DNA of 64,000 nucleotides from Myoxocephalus aenaeus (Eukaryota > Chordata > Actinopteri > Perciformes > Cottidae). This document shows positions 1 through 15,000 of the stretch, in pieces. Below the pieces are notes generated by a model. It worked only from the letters and a program-made list of their open reading frames with translations. It was not told the DNA's origin and ran no database searches. Within the stretch, counting starts at the first letter, position 1; every line of letters begins with the position of its first letter. The stretch covers positions 3,238,501-3,302,500 of the forward strand of contig JBAMJR010000195.1 in NCBI GenBank assembly GCA_038501785.1, read 5' to 3'. The translations under genes were made by a program, and so were the position numbers.

Positions 1-3000
1 ACTGGTGAGGCCTGAACCTGTTGATAATGGAAGAGATGACTTCAGGGGTCCTGAGTTTCGTAGCCGGAAATCAGGCGTACTGCGGAAAGAGTTTTCCAGA
101 AGACGTGGAGGTCAGTCACTACTGGTTGCTATGGTCACAACATTGCACATCACGTCATGATTACTGCAACAAAAGGAAGGAACTTGTTGGGGTTACTCAT
201 TCATTGATTAATTGTGGACAAAACACACAGACTGAAAAAAACACTACTAGAGCACCAGCAGCCGGTTTGATTCATGCTTTTTTAAATGTCTTTGACCAGC
301 GCCGTGGGTTAGGTGTATCGATACAATATCGCCACGCAAAGTATCGCGATACTATGCTGAATCGATTTTTTTTTTTCCCCCACCCCTAATGGAGTATAGT
401 ATAGTTGCTTTTCAGAGGTCTGTCGCTGAGTTTCTGTCTTTTGTATACACTGTGATAAACAATTCATAACAGGAAATGGGAAAAGTTATTTGTTTCCTTT
501 AGAGACAGGTGTTGGTGAGGAGACGCGTGGGTGCTGCCCTGGCAGGCCCTTCCTTGATCCGTTATCTTTTTTTCTAAAACATTCTGTGGTTTACGAGGTC
601 ACGGCTATACTGAAACAGTTACACATTACTAAGACATAACCGTTCTTTGTCTTGAATTCTTTTTCCAACAGTCATTATTTTGATCACTGGATACTCGGAC
701 TTTGACGTTGTTATAACCATTTTTTCACTAATGACAGTGATGTCCTTTTATAGGAGTGGAACACATGGAAATTGTCAGTTGCACTGCATGTGGCCAACAA
801 GTCAACCATTTCCAGAAAGATTCCTTCTTTCGACATCCAGTTCTGAAAGTACTTATTTGCAAGGTGAGTCTGCTTCTTTATATATTGTAAACAAAACCTC
901 AATGTTCTGTAAAGTGTCAGGAGAGAAGTTTTTTGTTTTCACTTGATTGCACAGTGTTATGGCTCTAGAATAATGACACCATCGATGTTGAGATTGGTCC
1001 CTAATTAGCCTTGCTTTCCCTTTGCAATTCTGATGGCGCTTGAGTTAAGCCTATATACAAAGGCTGGGTTGCACCAACAAGGATTAACTCTTAAACTAGG
1101 TCTAAACCAGGTTTGTCTTTTAATCCAGTTGCACCAAACTTTAAACCTAGTTTAACCTTAGTTTACAATTAATCCTCGGTAAATCTAATTCTTTGGCAAT
1201 CTCTGTTTAATTTCCATTTAAATCTAGATTAAAATCAAATCTGTTGCACCAGTCATTTTAAACCTAGTCTAAACCTGGATTAGCAGTTATATTTAAACCA
1301 CCTCTGGAGGAGGTTTATCTCAGTTTTATTGACAACATAAACAGCGGTATAGATTCACAAAGGAGTCCTCAATTGTTACCCCAAACTCCTCCATTAACTC
1401 GGTCAGCAACATCTTTTCAAATGTTAAAGTTTGACCCTCTTTGACGTGCCATAATAGCTAGCCAGCTGGGTAAAGTGACAGAGTTTATTAGCTATAGCCG
1501 CTGTAGTGGTAGGCTATGTTTACATTTCGGCGGAATCCATCATGGCAGACATTGAACATAAACTAATCCTGTTTTAACCCTTGTTTTAACTAGTTTAACT
1601 AATCCAGGGTTAAAATTAAGATGTGCAACACATCTCTGACTAATTATAAACCAGTTTAAACCTAGATTTACTAACCCTAGATTAACTCTAAACCAGGATT
1701 AATTTAATCCATGTTGGCCCAACCCAGCCAAAAGAGTCAGAAAGTAAACCAGCACCACGTGTGGGTAGATATTAAGTTTGGCAAATAAATCTTAGAAGGT
1801 CATCCGACATACTGATGGGTAAAAGTTTTTACCAAAATAGTTATGCACTTAAAAACTGCAGAAAGTCTCCACCTCGTATTGGTGTCATTTACGGGCATTT
1901 ATTGCTTATGTCTTTTGTTCAAACTGCCTGAACTATGATTTGCATTTCACTGGCGTATTGTTTCTGTCCTGTTCTCCAAAATTCTTCTTCTTCAAATTTT
2001 GCTCTAGCCTCTCTTTGAAGTTTGTATTTAACATAATACCTTATTATCTCAATGAAATGCACTTATAACGACTGATAAAGTTAATGACATCATAAGACGG
2101 AGGCTCCATAGTCTGGACCAAGACTGTAAATGCTTGGTGGTGGTTTCGGTAGTGTTCAATTTGCCTCGAACTGAAACCACTATCTCTGAATATGCCACAA
2201 TTGCTTTCAGGACCGTAGGCCCCCACGTCCACCTTTTGTGAAGCGGTAATGTGCATCACATGCAGCCATGAGAACAATAGAGTTTGTTTGTACAAAATTA
2301 CAGGTGTTGCTGATAAATGAGGCAATCACGAGTGATGAATGAAGCATAAAAAGACTGTTCCAGTTCTCGGTATTCAAATGCACTGACACTTGAGCCTTGT
2401 TTTCTACAGTAATACAGTATGTATAAGATAAATAAAGGTAAATTAAAAACAAGGGAAGAAGAAATAAATCATGATCCCTCAGCCATGCAGAATTTAGATG
2501 TGCAGTTTAATTAATTGTCTTGAATGTGTCATTGCCTAATATTGATATGCAAACTAAATTTAATATTCAAATGATTAATACATGCGTATACTGAACTAAA
2601 TCTGACTGTCATCAACACAACTGTTTGATGTGCTCAGACATTATATTATGAGATATATAAAACAAATCCTAACATTTTAAAAGCATTAAATGATGCGAAA
2701 ACATTTCTGTATTTGAACGTAATAATTCAAAAGGGCCATCAGACTAGCAATTCACGTATTTATATTTCTTATTGAATTTGGGGTACATTTTGTTTTGTTG
2801 GAAAAAATCTTCATGTTTCTTATATACTTTTGTCCAAGCTGTCTGTAACTCTTCAATTCAATCTTTTATTTTTGTCAGTCTTGCTACAAATATTATTCAA
2901 GTGATGACATCAGCAAGGATGGAGACGGAATGGACGAGCAATGCCGGTAGGTTTTGTTTTATTTAATATTTTAACTGAGGTATAAACATTTTCCAGATAT

Positions 3001-6000
3001 TACTTTGTCCTAAACTTATATCAAGCGTTATTATCTTTCTTTTTCGCTCTTACAGATGGTGTGCTGAAGGAGGCAACTTGATCTGTTGTGACTTCTGTAG
3101 TAATGCCTTCTGCAAGAAGTGCATTCTCAGAAATTTGGGAAGGAAGGAGCTGTCTGGCATCTTGGAAAGCAAATGGTACTGCTATGTGTGTAGCCCAGAG
3201 ACCCTTTTTGACCTGGTGATGGCCTGTGACAATGTGCTTGAGAACATGGAGCATCTGTGGTATCAGCAGCGCAGGAAGAACCGAGTCGAGCCGGAGAAAT
3301 CTGACCTTTACGCTATGTTGCCACACTTGCCACAAAACATTCCCTTGGATAAATGGGATCACACTGGAATGGATGGTAGTGTGGTGTTCAACTATAACAC
3401 ACTGCAGATTTCCAAGGATGTTACCAAAAAGGCCAAACATTTGGTGGACTCAACAAACATCTTAAACCGGACATTTGTTAACTTCATTCATTCTGTGACA
3501 GCAAACCAACAAGCACCTGCTGTTCGTAATCTGTACCTTAACTCTTTTTTATCAGTAGTTAAAGGCTTGCGAAAATCCCTTGCAGCTCTCGAGGATAGCC
3601 TGAAGGAAGAATTCAGTGACTTGGATTTCATGGGCTGTTGGGAAAAGTTCTTTAGTGAGGACTTTAATGCTCAACCTGGAAAAGATGCAGAGCCAGATAT
3701 CCCTGATAAAAGGTGCTTGAGTGACTTGCAGAAATTAGCAGCTGAACATTTGGAAGATTATGATTCTGACTCCAAAGGCTTCACGGATGGGAGACCTGCA
3801 CATGCCTGCCCTGGGAAAAACTTGGATTCAGATTCACACGGAGCTAGACAGAGGGCACAGCCGATTGGACTGAAGCCTTCTGAAAGCGCGGTCAACATGA
3901 CTAAAAAACTAGTGGTAAAACTTACACCTGTACCGATGGAGCAGGGGCCATCCTCTGATGCCCCAGAGGAGGACATTCACATGATGGATAAGAAGTCAGA
4001 GGGAGAGGATGTATCGGACACTGAAGAGACGGGCGTTGTAGGCGCTAAAGCTGACAGCAAGATGAGTAATGACAACTCTATTGCATCTCTACACACAGAA
4101 GAGGAACAAGGCAATAGACGCTCTCCTCGCGTGAAGACAACACCTTTGCGTCGACCGAGTGATGTCAAGGCCAAAACATCTTCAGCAGCTGACAGTGACA
4201 GTGACTCTGACCCGGAGGAAACCTCCAGCTCAGTACCAGCCAAAAACATTGAAGAACAAAGTGTGAACAGAGCAAGAGACGACTCTGACTCAGATGAAGT
4301 GCCTGCCGCTCTGCTTGAGCGAGCAGCTATAACGCAAAGCTCCGACGAACCCCAGAGTGACGAGAACGGTGGAAAAGCCTCCACTAAGGTGGCCAAGAAA
4401 TGTCTCTTTTGGCTCACTAAGAACACGCCAATCTCACCGGAGAAGATGCGCCGCAAACGCAAAATGTTGGACCGCTCCCCCGAGTCTGACTCAAGTAACA
4501 GACAAGTAAAATCACGAAGGGGCAGTGGGACAGATTCCTCGAGTGATGATGAGAATTCACAGAAGAAAATACAACACTTGAATACGCTGAGGGCAATAGG
4601 GAAGTCTCACCTCGTCAAACGAGAGGATGAAGGCGTGGCTAGAAACCAGGGTAGGATACAGGCTGGAAAGTCTAAGGCTAAATCTCTTCGGAAAGCAATG
4701 GAGTCGTCATCCTCGTCAAGCGATGATGACGACGACGGCGACAACGAAGATGACTCTGGGAGTGAAGGAAGTGATCAGAAGATGAAGCCAATCACTGAAG
4801 ATGTGACCTTACTGGGGGCAGCAGCGTTCCATCAATCATCGGGTGAGTCTTATATTAATTATTTATCTAGATCTACAGTCTATCTTGTCAATGGATATTA
4901 TAAGTAGATTGCTGTTGGTTACCTGGTGGAAAGCTTAATGGCTAATGCTGGTTAAAATTAACCTATTAGCAGAAATGTGTGATTGTATCCGAATCCACAA
5001 TATTACTTGTCACGCTCTTGGCAGACACGCATGTTAAATGTTTTTTAAAGATGCACATTTGTGTGGATGCAGTTAAGGGTCAGTAATTAATGCTATTAGT
5101 TTCACCTGCGCTTTTCATGCTGTGATGAGTCAAAATGTCTCTTGGCATGTCGGAGTAATGCAGCTTTCTGTTCACCCGTTCTTTGATCATAGATGTTATC
5201 ACTCTGTTTAAACAAGTCATTTCTTTTTCTCATTTTCTTTTGTTTTTGTAGGCGATGAGGAGCACTCTGGGCCCTCGTGGGCAGCAGAAGATGATGATGA
5301 TGATGATCCAGAAAATAGGTATGGTTTAAAAAGCCCGGATGTAGAATTAGTAAAACACCCTAGATGTGTAAAAAAGGCAATGAAATCCAAACTCTGTGCA
5401 AAAACAAGCAGCACTTGTGTCTTTACGACTCGGTTGCGGTCTCATCAATCAAGACCAAAACGTAGCTGCAGCAGAAGCCCGGCAATCAAATACACATCTT
5501 AGAGGTACACTGTTGAGCAGATGGCCCACGTTGTGATACACTGAGACTGAATCTTCCTAGAACAGGCTTTTAAACGATAAACAACATACTCTGCTTGTCT
5601 ACGTGTTGTTTTTAGTGTGAAATCCAGTATACATGTAAATGCTAGAGATGCACTTTACTGAAAGATTTTATTATTAAGATTTAGATCTTATAATATATAT
5701 ATATATTATATTTCCCTGATTATAATATGCTGAAACAAAAGGGAAACTTTGCAGTTGACCCACTTTTCCCTTGAAGTGGTCTGAGCATACTTTTGAACAA
5801 TGACTGAAACGTATTTAAGCTTTACTGCTCAACCTGTTTTCAATGACAGTAATTGAACACATGTTGAAAGTGTTGACTTATTATAGAATGCACAAATAAC
5901 TGTTGTCCTCCATTGAGCAGCACTGTTAACTTAATTGTTATTTACAGGTGAAGTACAGAGTTTGAAACATGCCTTTCAGATTCTGTCCACATTTACATTT

Positions 6001-9000
6001 CAAGAATGAAATGAAGTATTTTTCAATCAACCAAAAGTTTTAAGCATGTATACAACTTTTATGCTTCACCTTGAAAATCATATTTTTGATATTATGCTTT
6101 TAAAATGTAGTTATTGTGTGATAATTAGATTTGCTCATAATTATAATAAGATGGCAAAAGTATTGTTTAAGATATCTTACATAATGTACCTGGCTTTGTA
6201 AATGCAACTTAGCTTTATGTTATTCAACTTTTGAGTTCTTTTGGGCACATAAGTCAAATTTCCTTGCCACACAAAATTGGAAACTTTGTAAGCATAGAAA
6301 ATGTTTCTGGTAATAAACACTCAAAGCCTCATCCAAACACCGTCAACATTTGTTACATTTTCTTTCCACTGAATTCAAGTGATATAATATACATATCATG
6401 TATATCATATCAACGTCAACGGCTGGTTGCAGTTGATAGTCATTCCTTCTTTATTGTTAAATGGTGCTCTGCAGTGGTTTATTTAGGGCATCAACATCAA
6501 GGCTCTGGTATTTACACATGGTTACCATGATGAATGTTACAATTTTGTTGTGACATAACACTCCTGGTATGTAGTGTCTTCTTTTGAGACTATTTAATAT
6601 GCAAGCTACTAGCTCTAGAGTTGATAAATGGTTTATTTAATAAGGGGACAGTGCACATTATTAAAAACATTTGTTAAATGTGGCAGTTAGCCAAGAGGAT
6701 ATTTTCCTTCTGTAGTCCCGAGAGGCAGATGTTAAAAAAACTTAAACAAACCTAAAAACAGAAATAAAATATACAAGGATTATAAAATGTTGACGCTTTT
6801 ACAATATATGCACAACAGTCAAACTGAAAAAAAAACATAAAAGACATGCAGGTAGATGATGGTCGACCGGCAAAGTCAAGACAGACAGGGGACAACAGAC
6901 AACACAGACAGATTAAGGACAGCAAGGAGCAGTTACTGCTGACAGAGCTGGGCACCAATCAACCATTTCTTTAGTTGTGCCTTTTAAAATAACCGTATGT
7001 CCGTAGATCTCGAATAGTCCCTGGAATGGAGTTCCAGTCTAGTGCAGCTTGTACAGAAAATGCTGACTGAGTGAAAGCACTTTTCCTGAGTGGGATAATA
7101 CAATCCCCTCTTGCTGCACCTCTTGTGAGCCGGTAGATCGTGAGATAACAAATTGTTTGAGCGGAGGAGAGGTCAAGTCGTGTATAATCCTGTACATGAG
7201 ACAGACATGCACATATTTAATCATGTTCTCCCAACTAAACAAGACAAGTCGAGACATTGTTTTTTTCCCTTCAAAATTGTTTATTACTGCGGTTCCAGAA
7301 ACGTACGAATATTAGTCCTTCTGGGGTGCTGGCACTCCCACAATAAGATAAGATAAGATCATCCTTTATTAGTCCCGCAGCGGGGAAATTGCAGGATTAC
7401 AGCAGCCTTGCACACAATAGAGACACATAGTTAAAAACAATCAAGTAATATAAATAACAATAAACAGTAGTAAAAACAGTAAGAGTACAGTAGCAATTTT
7501 AAATTAAATATACAGACGGAATAAGAGTATATAAAAGTACTTCAATGTATTTATATTGCACCAGGTGAGTGCAGTTAAAGTGTCCACAGTGAATAAAGTG
7601 TCCAATCCCCCCTAATGTAGTTCAGCGCAGGCTGTATGGCAGATTGACATTCACTGGAGTGCTCATTTGTAGTATGAAGTTATTTCAGAGCATGTATCTG
7701 ACGCATCCGGTGCATCACTGGCTTCATTGACAGTCAAGGGTCTTAAGTAAAAGTTATAAATATGAGAAACGGTTACTGTTTCCCCAAATTATCTCAATGA
7801 CCAGATGATATTAGTCCCATTTGTTTTATATTTGAGCTGTGATGGGTAGAGTTGCTGTTCAGCTTTCCTGTCAATCGGTCGTATTTATTGGTATCGTATC
7901 GCTGCTGCTACTCCCTTTACATACTTGTGCAGCACTGACCTGAGGTTGTATCTTTTAGTGTCCGAATAGTTGACATGCAGTTACACCTGTTAGAGTGCCG
8001 TTGGAGCATGTACTTTTGCACATGTGAAATATGCTATAGTAGTGATAAGAGGGCTGGAGATTGATCAGTGTCTCTTGCCAAAAGACTTTTGTACTTGTAG
8101 TTTTCATAGACGTGTTCTGTCTCTGACAGTGCTGCTTTCACAGAGATTCTCTTAGAGGCGTGGCTATCTCAAATTACAAACAAATATTTTTCCCGCTGCT
8201 TTTACCTCAAGTAAACAGTCTGTTTTATCTGCTGAGATTTTGAGATATTTGAGATTTCTGACACAATGGAGGTGGATGAAATGTTATTGCTGCTCAAGGC
8301 CGGAGGGACAGCACAGGGTTTGTGTGGAGGTTTTGGCGTCAAAAGTGAAGGACATGTGATGTATTGTCCAAGAGCTTCCCCATGCATAATGTTACAAAAG
8401 AGGCAGTCTTAAAAAACAATGAAAAAGATCTATTGTCATATGCATTCAGAAATTACTTATTTTTTCTATTTCCATGTGGCTAATGCTATTAGTGTAAAAA
8501 AAAGTCCCGAAAATATTTTTACGCTGCCATTCATGTGGGGTTTGGTTGGCCTGGGAAAGCCTCAGATGTGCATGTGATATGTGCCCAGTAAGTAGCTGTA
8601 ATTGATATAAATGGGCACCATCAAGGAACATTGTCCATGCTCTGAGGAATGACGTGAAAATCTTTTTCCAAAGGCAATATCTTGGTTAATCCAAATAATT
8701 TAGTCCTTGTGATGCCACTCATTGGATGCTTTAAGTGCTCAATTTTACCACTGAACTATTTCAGAGCACCACTAGCTTCACTGTCTGTTGAGGGTCTCAA
8801 GTAAAAGTTATAAACATGAGACCCAGGTGCTGACTCCCTATATCGTCTCAATGACCAGATGATATTGGTCCCATTCTAAATATTCTGGCTGTGATCGTTC
8901 AATGGTATTTATTGAAGCCGTTCCTCAAAACCCGCACCAGTCTTTTTGCAGTCGTGTATAGTAACGAAGTAGAAATACTTTGTCACTGTACTTAAGTTTT

Positions 9001-12000
9001 TGTTTGGGATATCTGTACTTTACTTTACTATTTATATTTCTGTTGACTTTTTTACTTTTACTTCACTACATTTTGCAAAGAAAATTGATACTTTGACTCC
9101 GATACATTTCCCCTGAAACCTTCGTTACTCGCTACAAAATCCAATCTATCTTTAGAAAGAAAAAAAATGAATCATGAGACCAACATCGGGGACTGTGGTG
9201 GAACACAGACTCCACGCAAGCAGGTTTGGCGAATCACAATATTTTGCATTTGCCCTCTACATCCTCTAGTCGCAAACCTTTTTTGGGCCACAGACCGGTT
9301 ACGCGAAGACAATATTTTCACGGACCGGGTCCCATCTCAGGGTGACGGGAGACAACGACACCTGACGTGTGTCCTTTATGTCCAGTCTACTCCGTAACTT
9401 AAAACCCGCTTTACAAAGACAGGATGTTGAAATGGAAGCAGGTTTTCATGCTTTTTTGCGATCTCAGGATACTCTGCCTTGGTTTTAATCCAGAACACCG
9501 GCAGAGTTGAAACAGCAAGAGTTGAGACTGATGTATCCGGTCATTTTTCAAAATAAAACATCTTTCCGGCCTTGATATTTTTTCTATTTTTCTATATATT
9601 TTTTTTCATTCATTCTTTCTGTGCAGCCCGGTACCAAGGGACCCATGGACGGAATGAGCATACTTATAACCACACTGTTACAACTCCTTCATAGTGTCAT
9701 ATTGCTTTTTGGAGAATTATGATAAGTTCATAGTAGATGCAAAAGTATACTTATGTACAATATATTATGTTGAACATTGTTGCTCCTGGATGGATCACAG
9801 CCAACCCAGTTATTTTCAACACGACTCCTTGTCCTTGGTCATGGTGGCCACAGCACTTAAAAGAATAAACTTCATAATTCTCAAAATTCTGACCCTTTGC
9901 TTTTTTATTAACAGCATTTACTTGTACTTTTACTTTCAATACTTAAGTACATTTAATATCAGAAATGTTCTTTTGATACTTAAGTACAGTAAATATCAGA
10001 TACTTTAAGACTTTTACTCGAGTAGTATTCTAATAGGTGACTTTCACTTTTACTGGAGTCATTTTCCTGTAAGGTATCTTTACTTTTACTTAAGTATGGC
10101 TTTTGGGTACTTTATACACCACTGTATTTTTGTATGTTTTACCCCACTTTCTATACACAGAATATACATTACTGCTGACTATTTTCTAAAGCATACTGTA
10201 GCTTTTAAAATTAAGAATTAATTTTTACCGTATTTAAATTAGCTGAGACTTAATTAAGCCTTGCTTGACGGGTGAACCAGCTGTTGCGTTTTACTCCAGT
10301 AATGCAGATAAAAACAATTTGTGTTAATAAACCTTCCGGGTCAGTGCTTTCAAATGTCAATAGGAACGTTGTATATCTGATAATTGAGAGTGGGTTGTGA
10401 AACAACTATTATGCAAAAAGCGACCAAATTCACATTGTGCCTTTTTAATGACGTCATGTTTGTTTCTCATGTTTTTTCCAGGTCGGATTTTCTGACAGCA
10501 CAGCAGTGAATGCCGTGCTGTTAGGCAACAATGACTTAAATCTGGGATATCGTAGCCTCCTATTGGCACCCGTTTTTTTGTTTTTTCTTCAAAAGTCTGT
10601 TTTCAGCCGGAGTGATAGCACAACTTTATCGTTCGAAAAATGGTCAGCAGAAATGTAAAGTTTACATTGTTCATAGTTAGTGGGCTAAAACGTAAAAAGT
10701 ACTGTGTTATTCCATTTTAATCCACACTGCATGCAATTACTAATGGCGATGATGCCAAAATCATGTGTGGCTGTATGTTAATTTTCTTCAGTGTGTTTCT
10801 GTTTCGTCCTATTTCCCAGTTGAAGCATGTCAAATGAGATCCGAGGCTTTGTCCGGTTACTGCTGCTTTCATCTGGCATTTCTATACTGCAATAGGTCTT
10901 TTACTATAAACTCTCACAGGACATAGGACAACACAGATGTTAGATCCAATCTCCAGTGACCTGCATTGACAACCACACTTTGAGATCAGCACCAGACCCG
11001 TGTGTGTCATGCAGGTTGCTTGTTGAGAAATTGACCAGAGAGTAGATGAACTCGAGCCAGACGCATGTGAGCTGTGTGACTCTGTTATCATGTGTAATTA
11101 ATTACATGTCAGCTCCATGTTGGGAAATGCGTGTTGAACACAGGTAGATGTTAAAGAGGTTAACGCATTGTATGTACTAATGAGTGTTCAAAACACAATA
11201 TGGTATTGAGACCATACACTTTACATTTAGAAAACATGAACTGCATCAGATTATGTGCATTATTTCCTCATTTCTTTAAACTTTATTCTCCGCTGGAGTA
11301 AAAGGGTTCAGAACAGTTGTGATTAGTTTCATTCTGAGTAAATATTTATGTATAGACTTTGTTAGTAATTCCGTGTTTGTGTCCCACATGTTTTTCTCTG
11401 TCTTTATTTCAACAATAATTGGCTGGTGGCCTTTCATTCAGCGCTGTTTGTGTGTAAGCAGCCTGTAGCTCTTACACTGCGAGAGTCACGATTGACTGAA
11501 CAAGAGATCAATGCATCTTTTATTTTCACATGGAAAAACAAATTGAGGAGTGTCTGTTACCGACTCCAGCAAGCGAAAAGCATTGTAGGAAATAAAACTG
11601 TCCCTCCATTTTCCCCAAAGGCGAATAAAAAAATATGTCTGTTTCTTTCCTGTGAAGCCCACTTGTTGTAATAAATTCTTACTCTTAAATACGTCTCTGT
11701 ATCATTTTTCGTTTTCCCCCCGGCATTATTTTAAATGCATGTCTTCCAGTGTTGTGCCAGTTCACTTTAATTTGTCTTTGACTTGACTAGCAGAGCTTTA
11801 AATTGACACATCAGTTCAAGACTATTATTGACACAAAATGTGAATTGAACTAACGCGACTCACTGAAGATATCTAAATAGATTTATAATTAATTTATCAG
11901 CTGAAAGACAATTGGCGCATAGCCAACACAAAACCCAAGTCCAACTGTAATAACATTTGATTGTGATTTTGCCTTAAAGTACAACTATAACCAGCTGCAG

Positions 12001-15000
12001 ACGATGTTTCTGATCATGAAATGAACTTCAGGTACCTTTTTCCTTCTTCTCCACTTTTGAAAGAATCGCTAAGAAAATTCTATTGGCCCAAATCAAAGCC
12101 AACTACTCCTCGGGCGATGATATCTCTTCGGATGAAGAGACGCAGGAGGACGACTCGGATGAGAAGGTCAAACAAGGAAATGAAGACAATGAAAAGGGTA
12201 CGTTTTTTTTTTATAATTTTTTTTTAAGTAGCACATAACTAGTAGCACTTTCCACTTGTGCATTTTGTTGTTGTTAAATAAGCACAGGTATTATTTTCCT
12301 CTTTTAAAAACAATTCCTATTGAGATATTGTAGTTGTGGCTAGTTTAGAACATTTGAAATGATGCAATATATCTCTGCTGCAGGGGAAGAATTGACTTCA
12401 GACTCCTCTGACACCACGTCTAATGGACCCAACTACAGGCACCATCTTCTCGGCCACAAACTGACCTTAGACGAGGGAACGCCAAGTGACGAGGCAGAGT
12501 GCGGTGTAGCAAAGCCGGAGAGCAAGCAAAGAGCCAAACGCAAACACCTGAGCTGTAAGGACACGCCCAACATTAGAAACTGAACTGTCTTAACCTATTT
12601 TGCTTTAACGTGTGATTTCGATATCTGTCCAGCTGATAGTGAAAGTATGGAAGACAAAATCGAGTCTGACTTGGAGGATTTGGGGATGAGCGAGGAGTTG
12701 AGCCAGTCAGAGGATGAGGCCGGTGGAAACGGACTCAAACGGTACATTAATTTCAGCTGCCGTCGATATCAAAAAACGTAACAATAGCTCAAGTAAAGTA
12801 GGGTGACCGAGTCAACAGACTGACTCTGTTATGTCTGTTATGCAGCAATATGTTTATCAAATCTGCTGATATTTGATTGACAGACTTTCTTTGGACCACA
12901 CACACACTTCAGTATGTTTAATATGTACTTAGTTTATTTTAATTTCTTATTCTCTCCTTTTAGCTCCAGATTATCCAGTAAGGGGAAGGAGGCACCCCGT
13001 AGTTACGAGCAGAAGAAACCAGTGCCCTGCATTTGGTTGTCTGACTCAAACAGTGAAAAGGTAGTGTGTGATGTCATAACCAAGTGGTTTATTATTGTTG
13101 TTTTTTTAATCTGTAGCTGTTCACCTCTGATACTGAAACTTGGGAGTTGACAGTGATGTCTAATGCTCGTATCGCTTACTGCATTTGAACAGAGTGGTAA
13201 AGAGGATTCTGATGAGAACAGCGACGGTAAAGGCACTCCTAAAGGACGCAAAAAGATCCGCAAAATCATTGACGATGAGAATCTCCGTGCTGAGACCCAG
13301 GAAGCCCTCCGAGAGGAGCAGGAACGATGCAAGCGTCTGGCAAGCAGGGAGCAACAGATGGAGGACAGGAGAGAGGTACTGCTCACACCGCAGGTCCAAC
13401 AGACCATTGAGCCTCACTGTGTCCATGACCAATGGATATTTACTGTAATTTAACACGGAGTTAGATCCTATATCCCTGTTGATAAATTACCGTGTTTGGG
13501 GTTTTCTAAGGAGACCAAACAGTCAAAATGCTGACTTTGTTTTCCAGAGTATTGTTATAGAGGATGAGCTGTCTCAAGTGGTGTGCCCCATCACCACCAA
13601 GCTGATCCTGGATCAGGATGAGGAGACCAAAGAGCCACTTGTTCAGGTGCACAGGAACCTGGTGACGAGGCTGAAGCCTCACCAGGTGGACGGTTAGTTT
13701 GTGCTCTCTTTTCAATCACATTGCTTTACTTTTATGCGCGTCCATGTTGATGTCAATGACGGCATGAGTAAATACAGTTCAGTCTGAATGCACAAATGTC
13801 TCAGAACAGCTGAAAACGCTGGTTAACTGAACTGGTCTGCCTGATTTCAATGGCAACTTTTTGACACACTGTTTTTTCTGTAATGGGTGTGAAATGTATC
13901 TATTAATGCTGATTAGTATTGTTGTTTATTATCTGCATATTTTCGCAGTTGAGTCTCATTTTTGTGCTCAGACAAAACTACATTGTTCTCTTACAGGTGT
14001 CCAGTTTCTTTGGGACAGTTGCTGTGAGTCTGTGAAGAACGCCAACTCTTCTCCTGGAACCGGCTGTATATTGGCACACTGCATGGGACTGGGAAAGACT
14101 CTGCAGGTGAAGACATATACACTTTCAATATTCTCATTTGCTTTGATTTATGCAAAACAAATTAATACACCAAACATTTTAAAGTCATTTTAGATATTGC
14201 TCGTCACAAAGTGCACCCTGAAATGAATTAGTATTTTAGTGCTTGCGGTATGTTCATCACCTAACGTCACCCATCTTAAACTATGCTTTAATGACTGTGG
14301 TCAATTGACTATGCTTCATATTAATATCTGTGTAATCTTATAGGTGGTAACTTTCCTCCACACGGTGCTGCTGTCAGAGAACCTGAAATTCCGAACGGCC
14401 CTGGTCGTATGTCCACTTAACACCATCCTCAACTGGGCCAGCGAGTTCAAGCAATGGCAAAGCAACATGCAACAGGATCGAGTTAAAGTATGCAAATGGA
14501 GAATATTTAATTTCGTGTCTCAGATGCTTTATTCCTCCCACCTGGTGGTTAATGTTGAGACGTAACATATTTTTCAGGTCATAGAACTGGCCACAGTAAA
14601 GCTTTTTCCAGAACGACTCAGGGCTCTGCAGAGGTGGCATAGAGAAGGAGGTGTTATGATTATGGGATATGAGATGTACCGCAACCATTCACTAGCCCAG
14701 AAAATCCAGAATGAGGAGGGCAAGAAAGAGTTAAAGCGCATACTGGTGAATCCAGGTACAGTAACGGTGTCATGGCATGATATTATCACAATGATTTGGG
14801 TGTTATTTGCTTTGCTAATTGAAACTGTTTTGTTCTGTTTTCTCTCCTGTGTTCTTTTTTCTTCAGGTCCAGACTTTGTGGTTTGTGACGAGGGACACAT
14901 CCTGCGCAACGAAAGATCCAACATCTCCACATCTATGAATGCCATCAGGACCCAGCGGAGAGTGGTGCTAACTGGCACACCACTACAGAACAACCTGAAT

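Larger units (their letters stand above)
754..3260 (+). other. atrx: ATRX ADD domain (GATA-like finger plus PHD finger) exons
   Basis: The ADD domain is encoded by exons 754-863 and 2879-2946 and by the start of exon 3056-4842. The GATA-like finger shows 'CTACGQQVNHF' and, after a splice, 'ICKSCYKYY'. The PHD part shows 'QCRWCAEGGNLICCDFC' followed by 'CKKCILRNLG' and 'WYCYVC'. All zinc-ligand cysteine pairs appear intact. In this family the domain reads histone H3 tails that are unmethylated at K4 and trimethylated at K9. Conservation here is far higher than in the following low-complexity part. Confidence 0.93.

Noticed and set aside
3977..4462. 161-codon minus-strand open frame inside atrx
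   Set aside because: Antisense shadow of the Ser/Asp-rich atrx exon.
4843..4907. Atrx frame continuing past 4842 to a stop at 4907
   Set aside because: Intron read-through after a consensus GTGAGT donor; the next exon (5252) matches the family and keeps phase.
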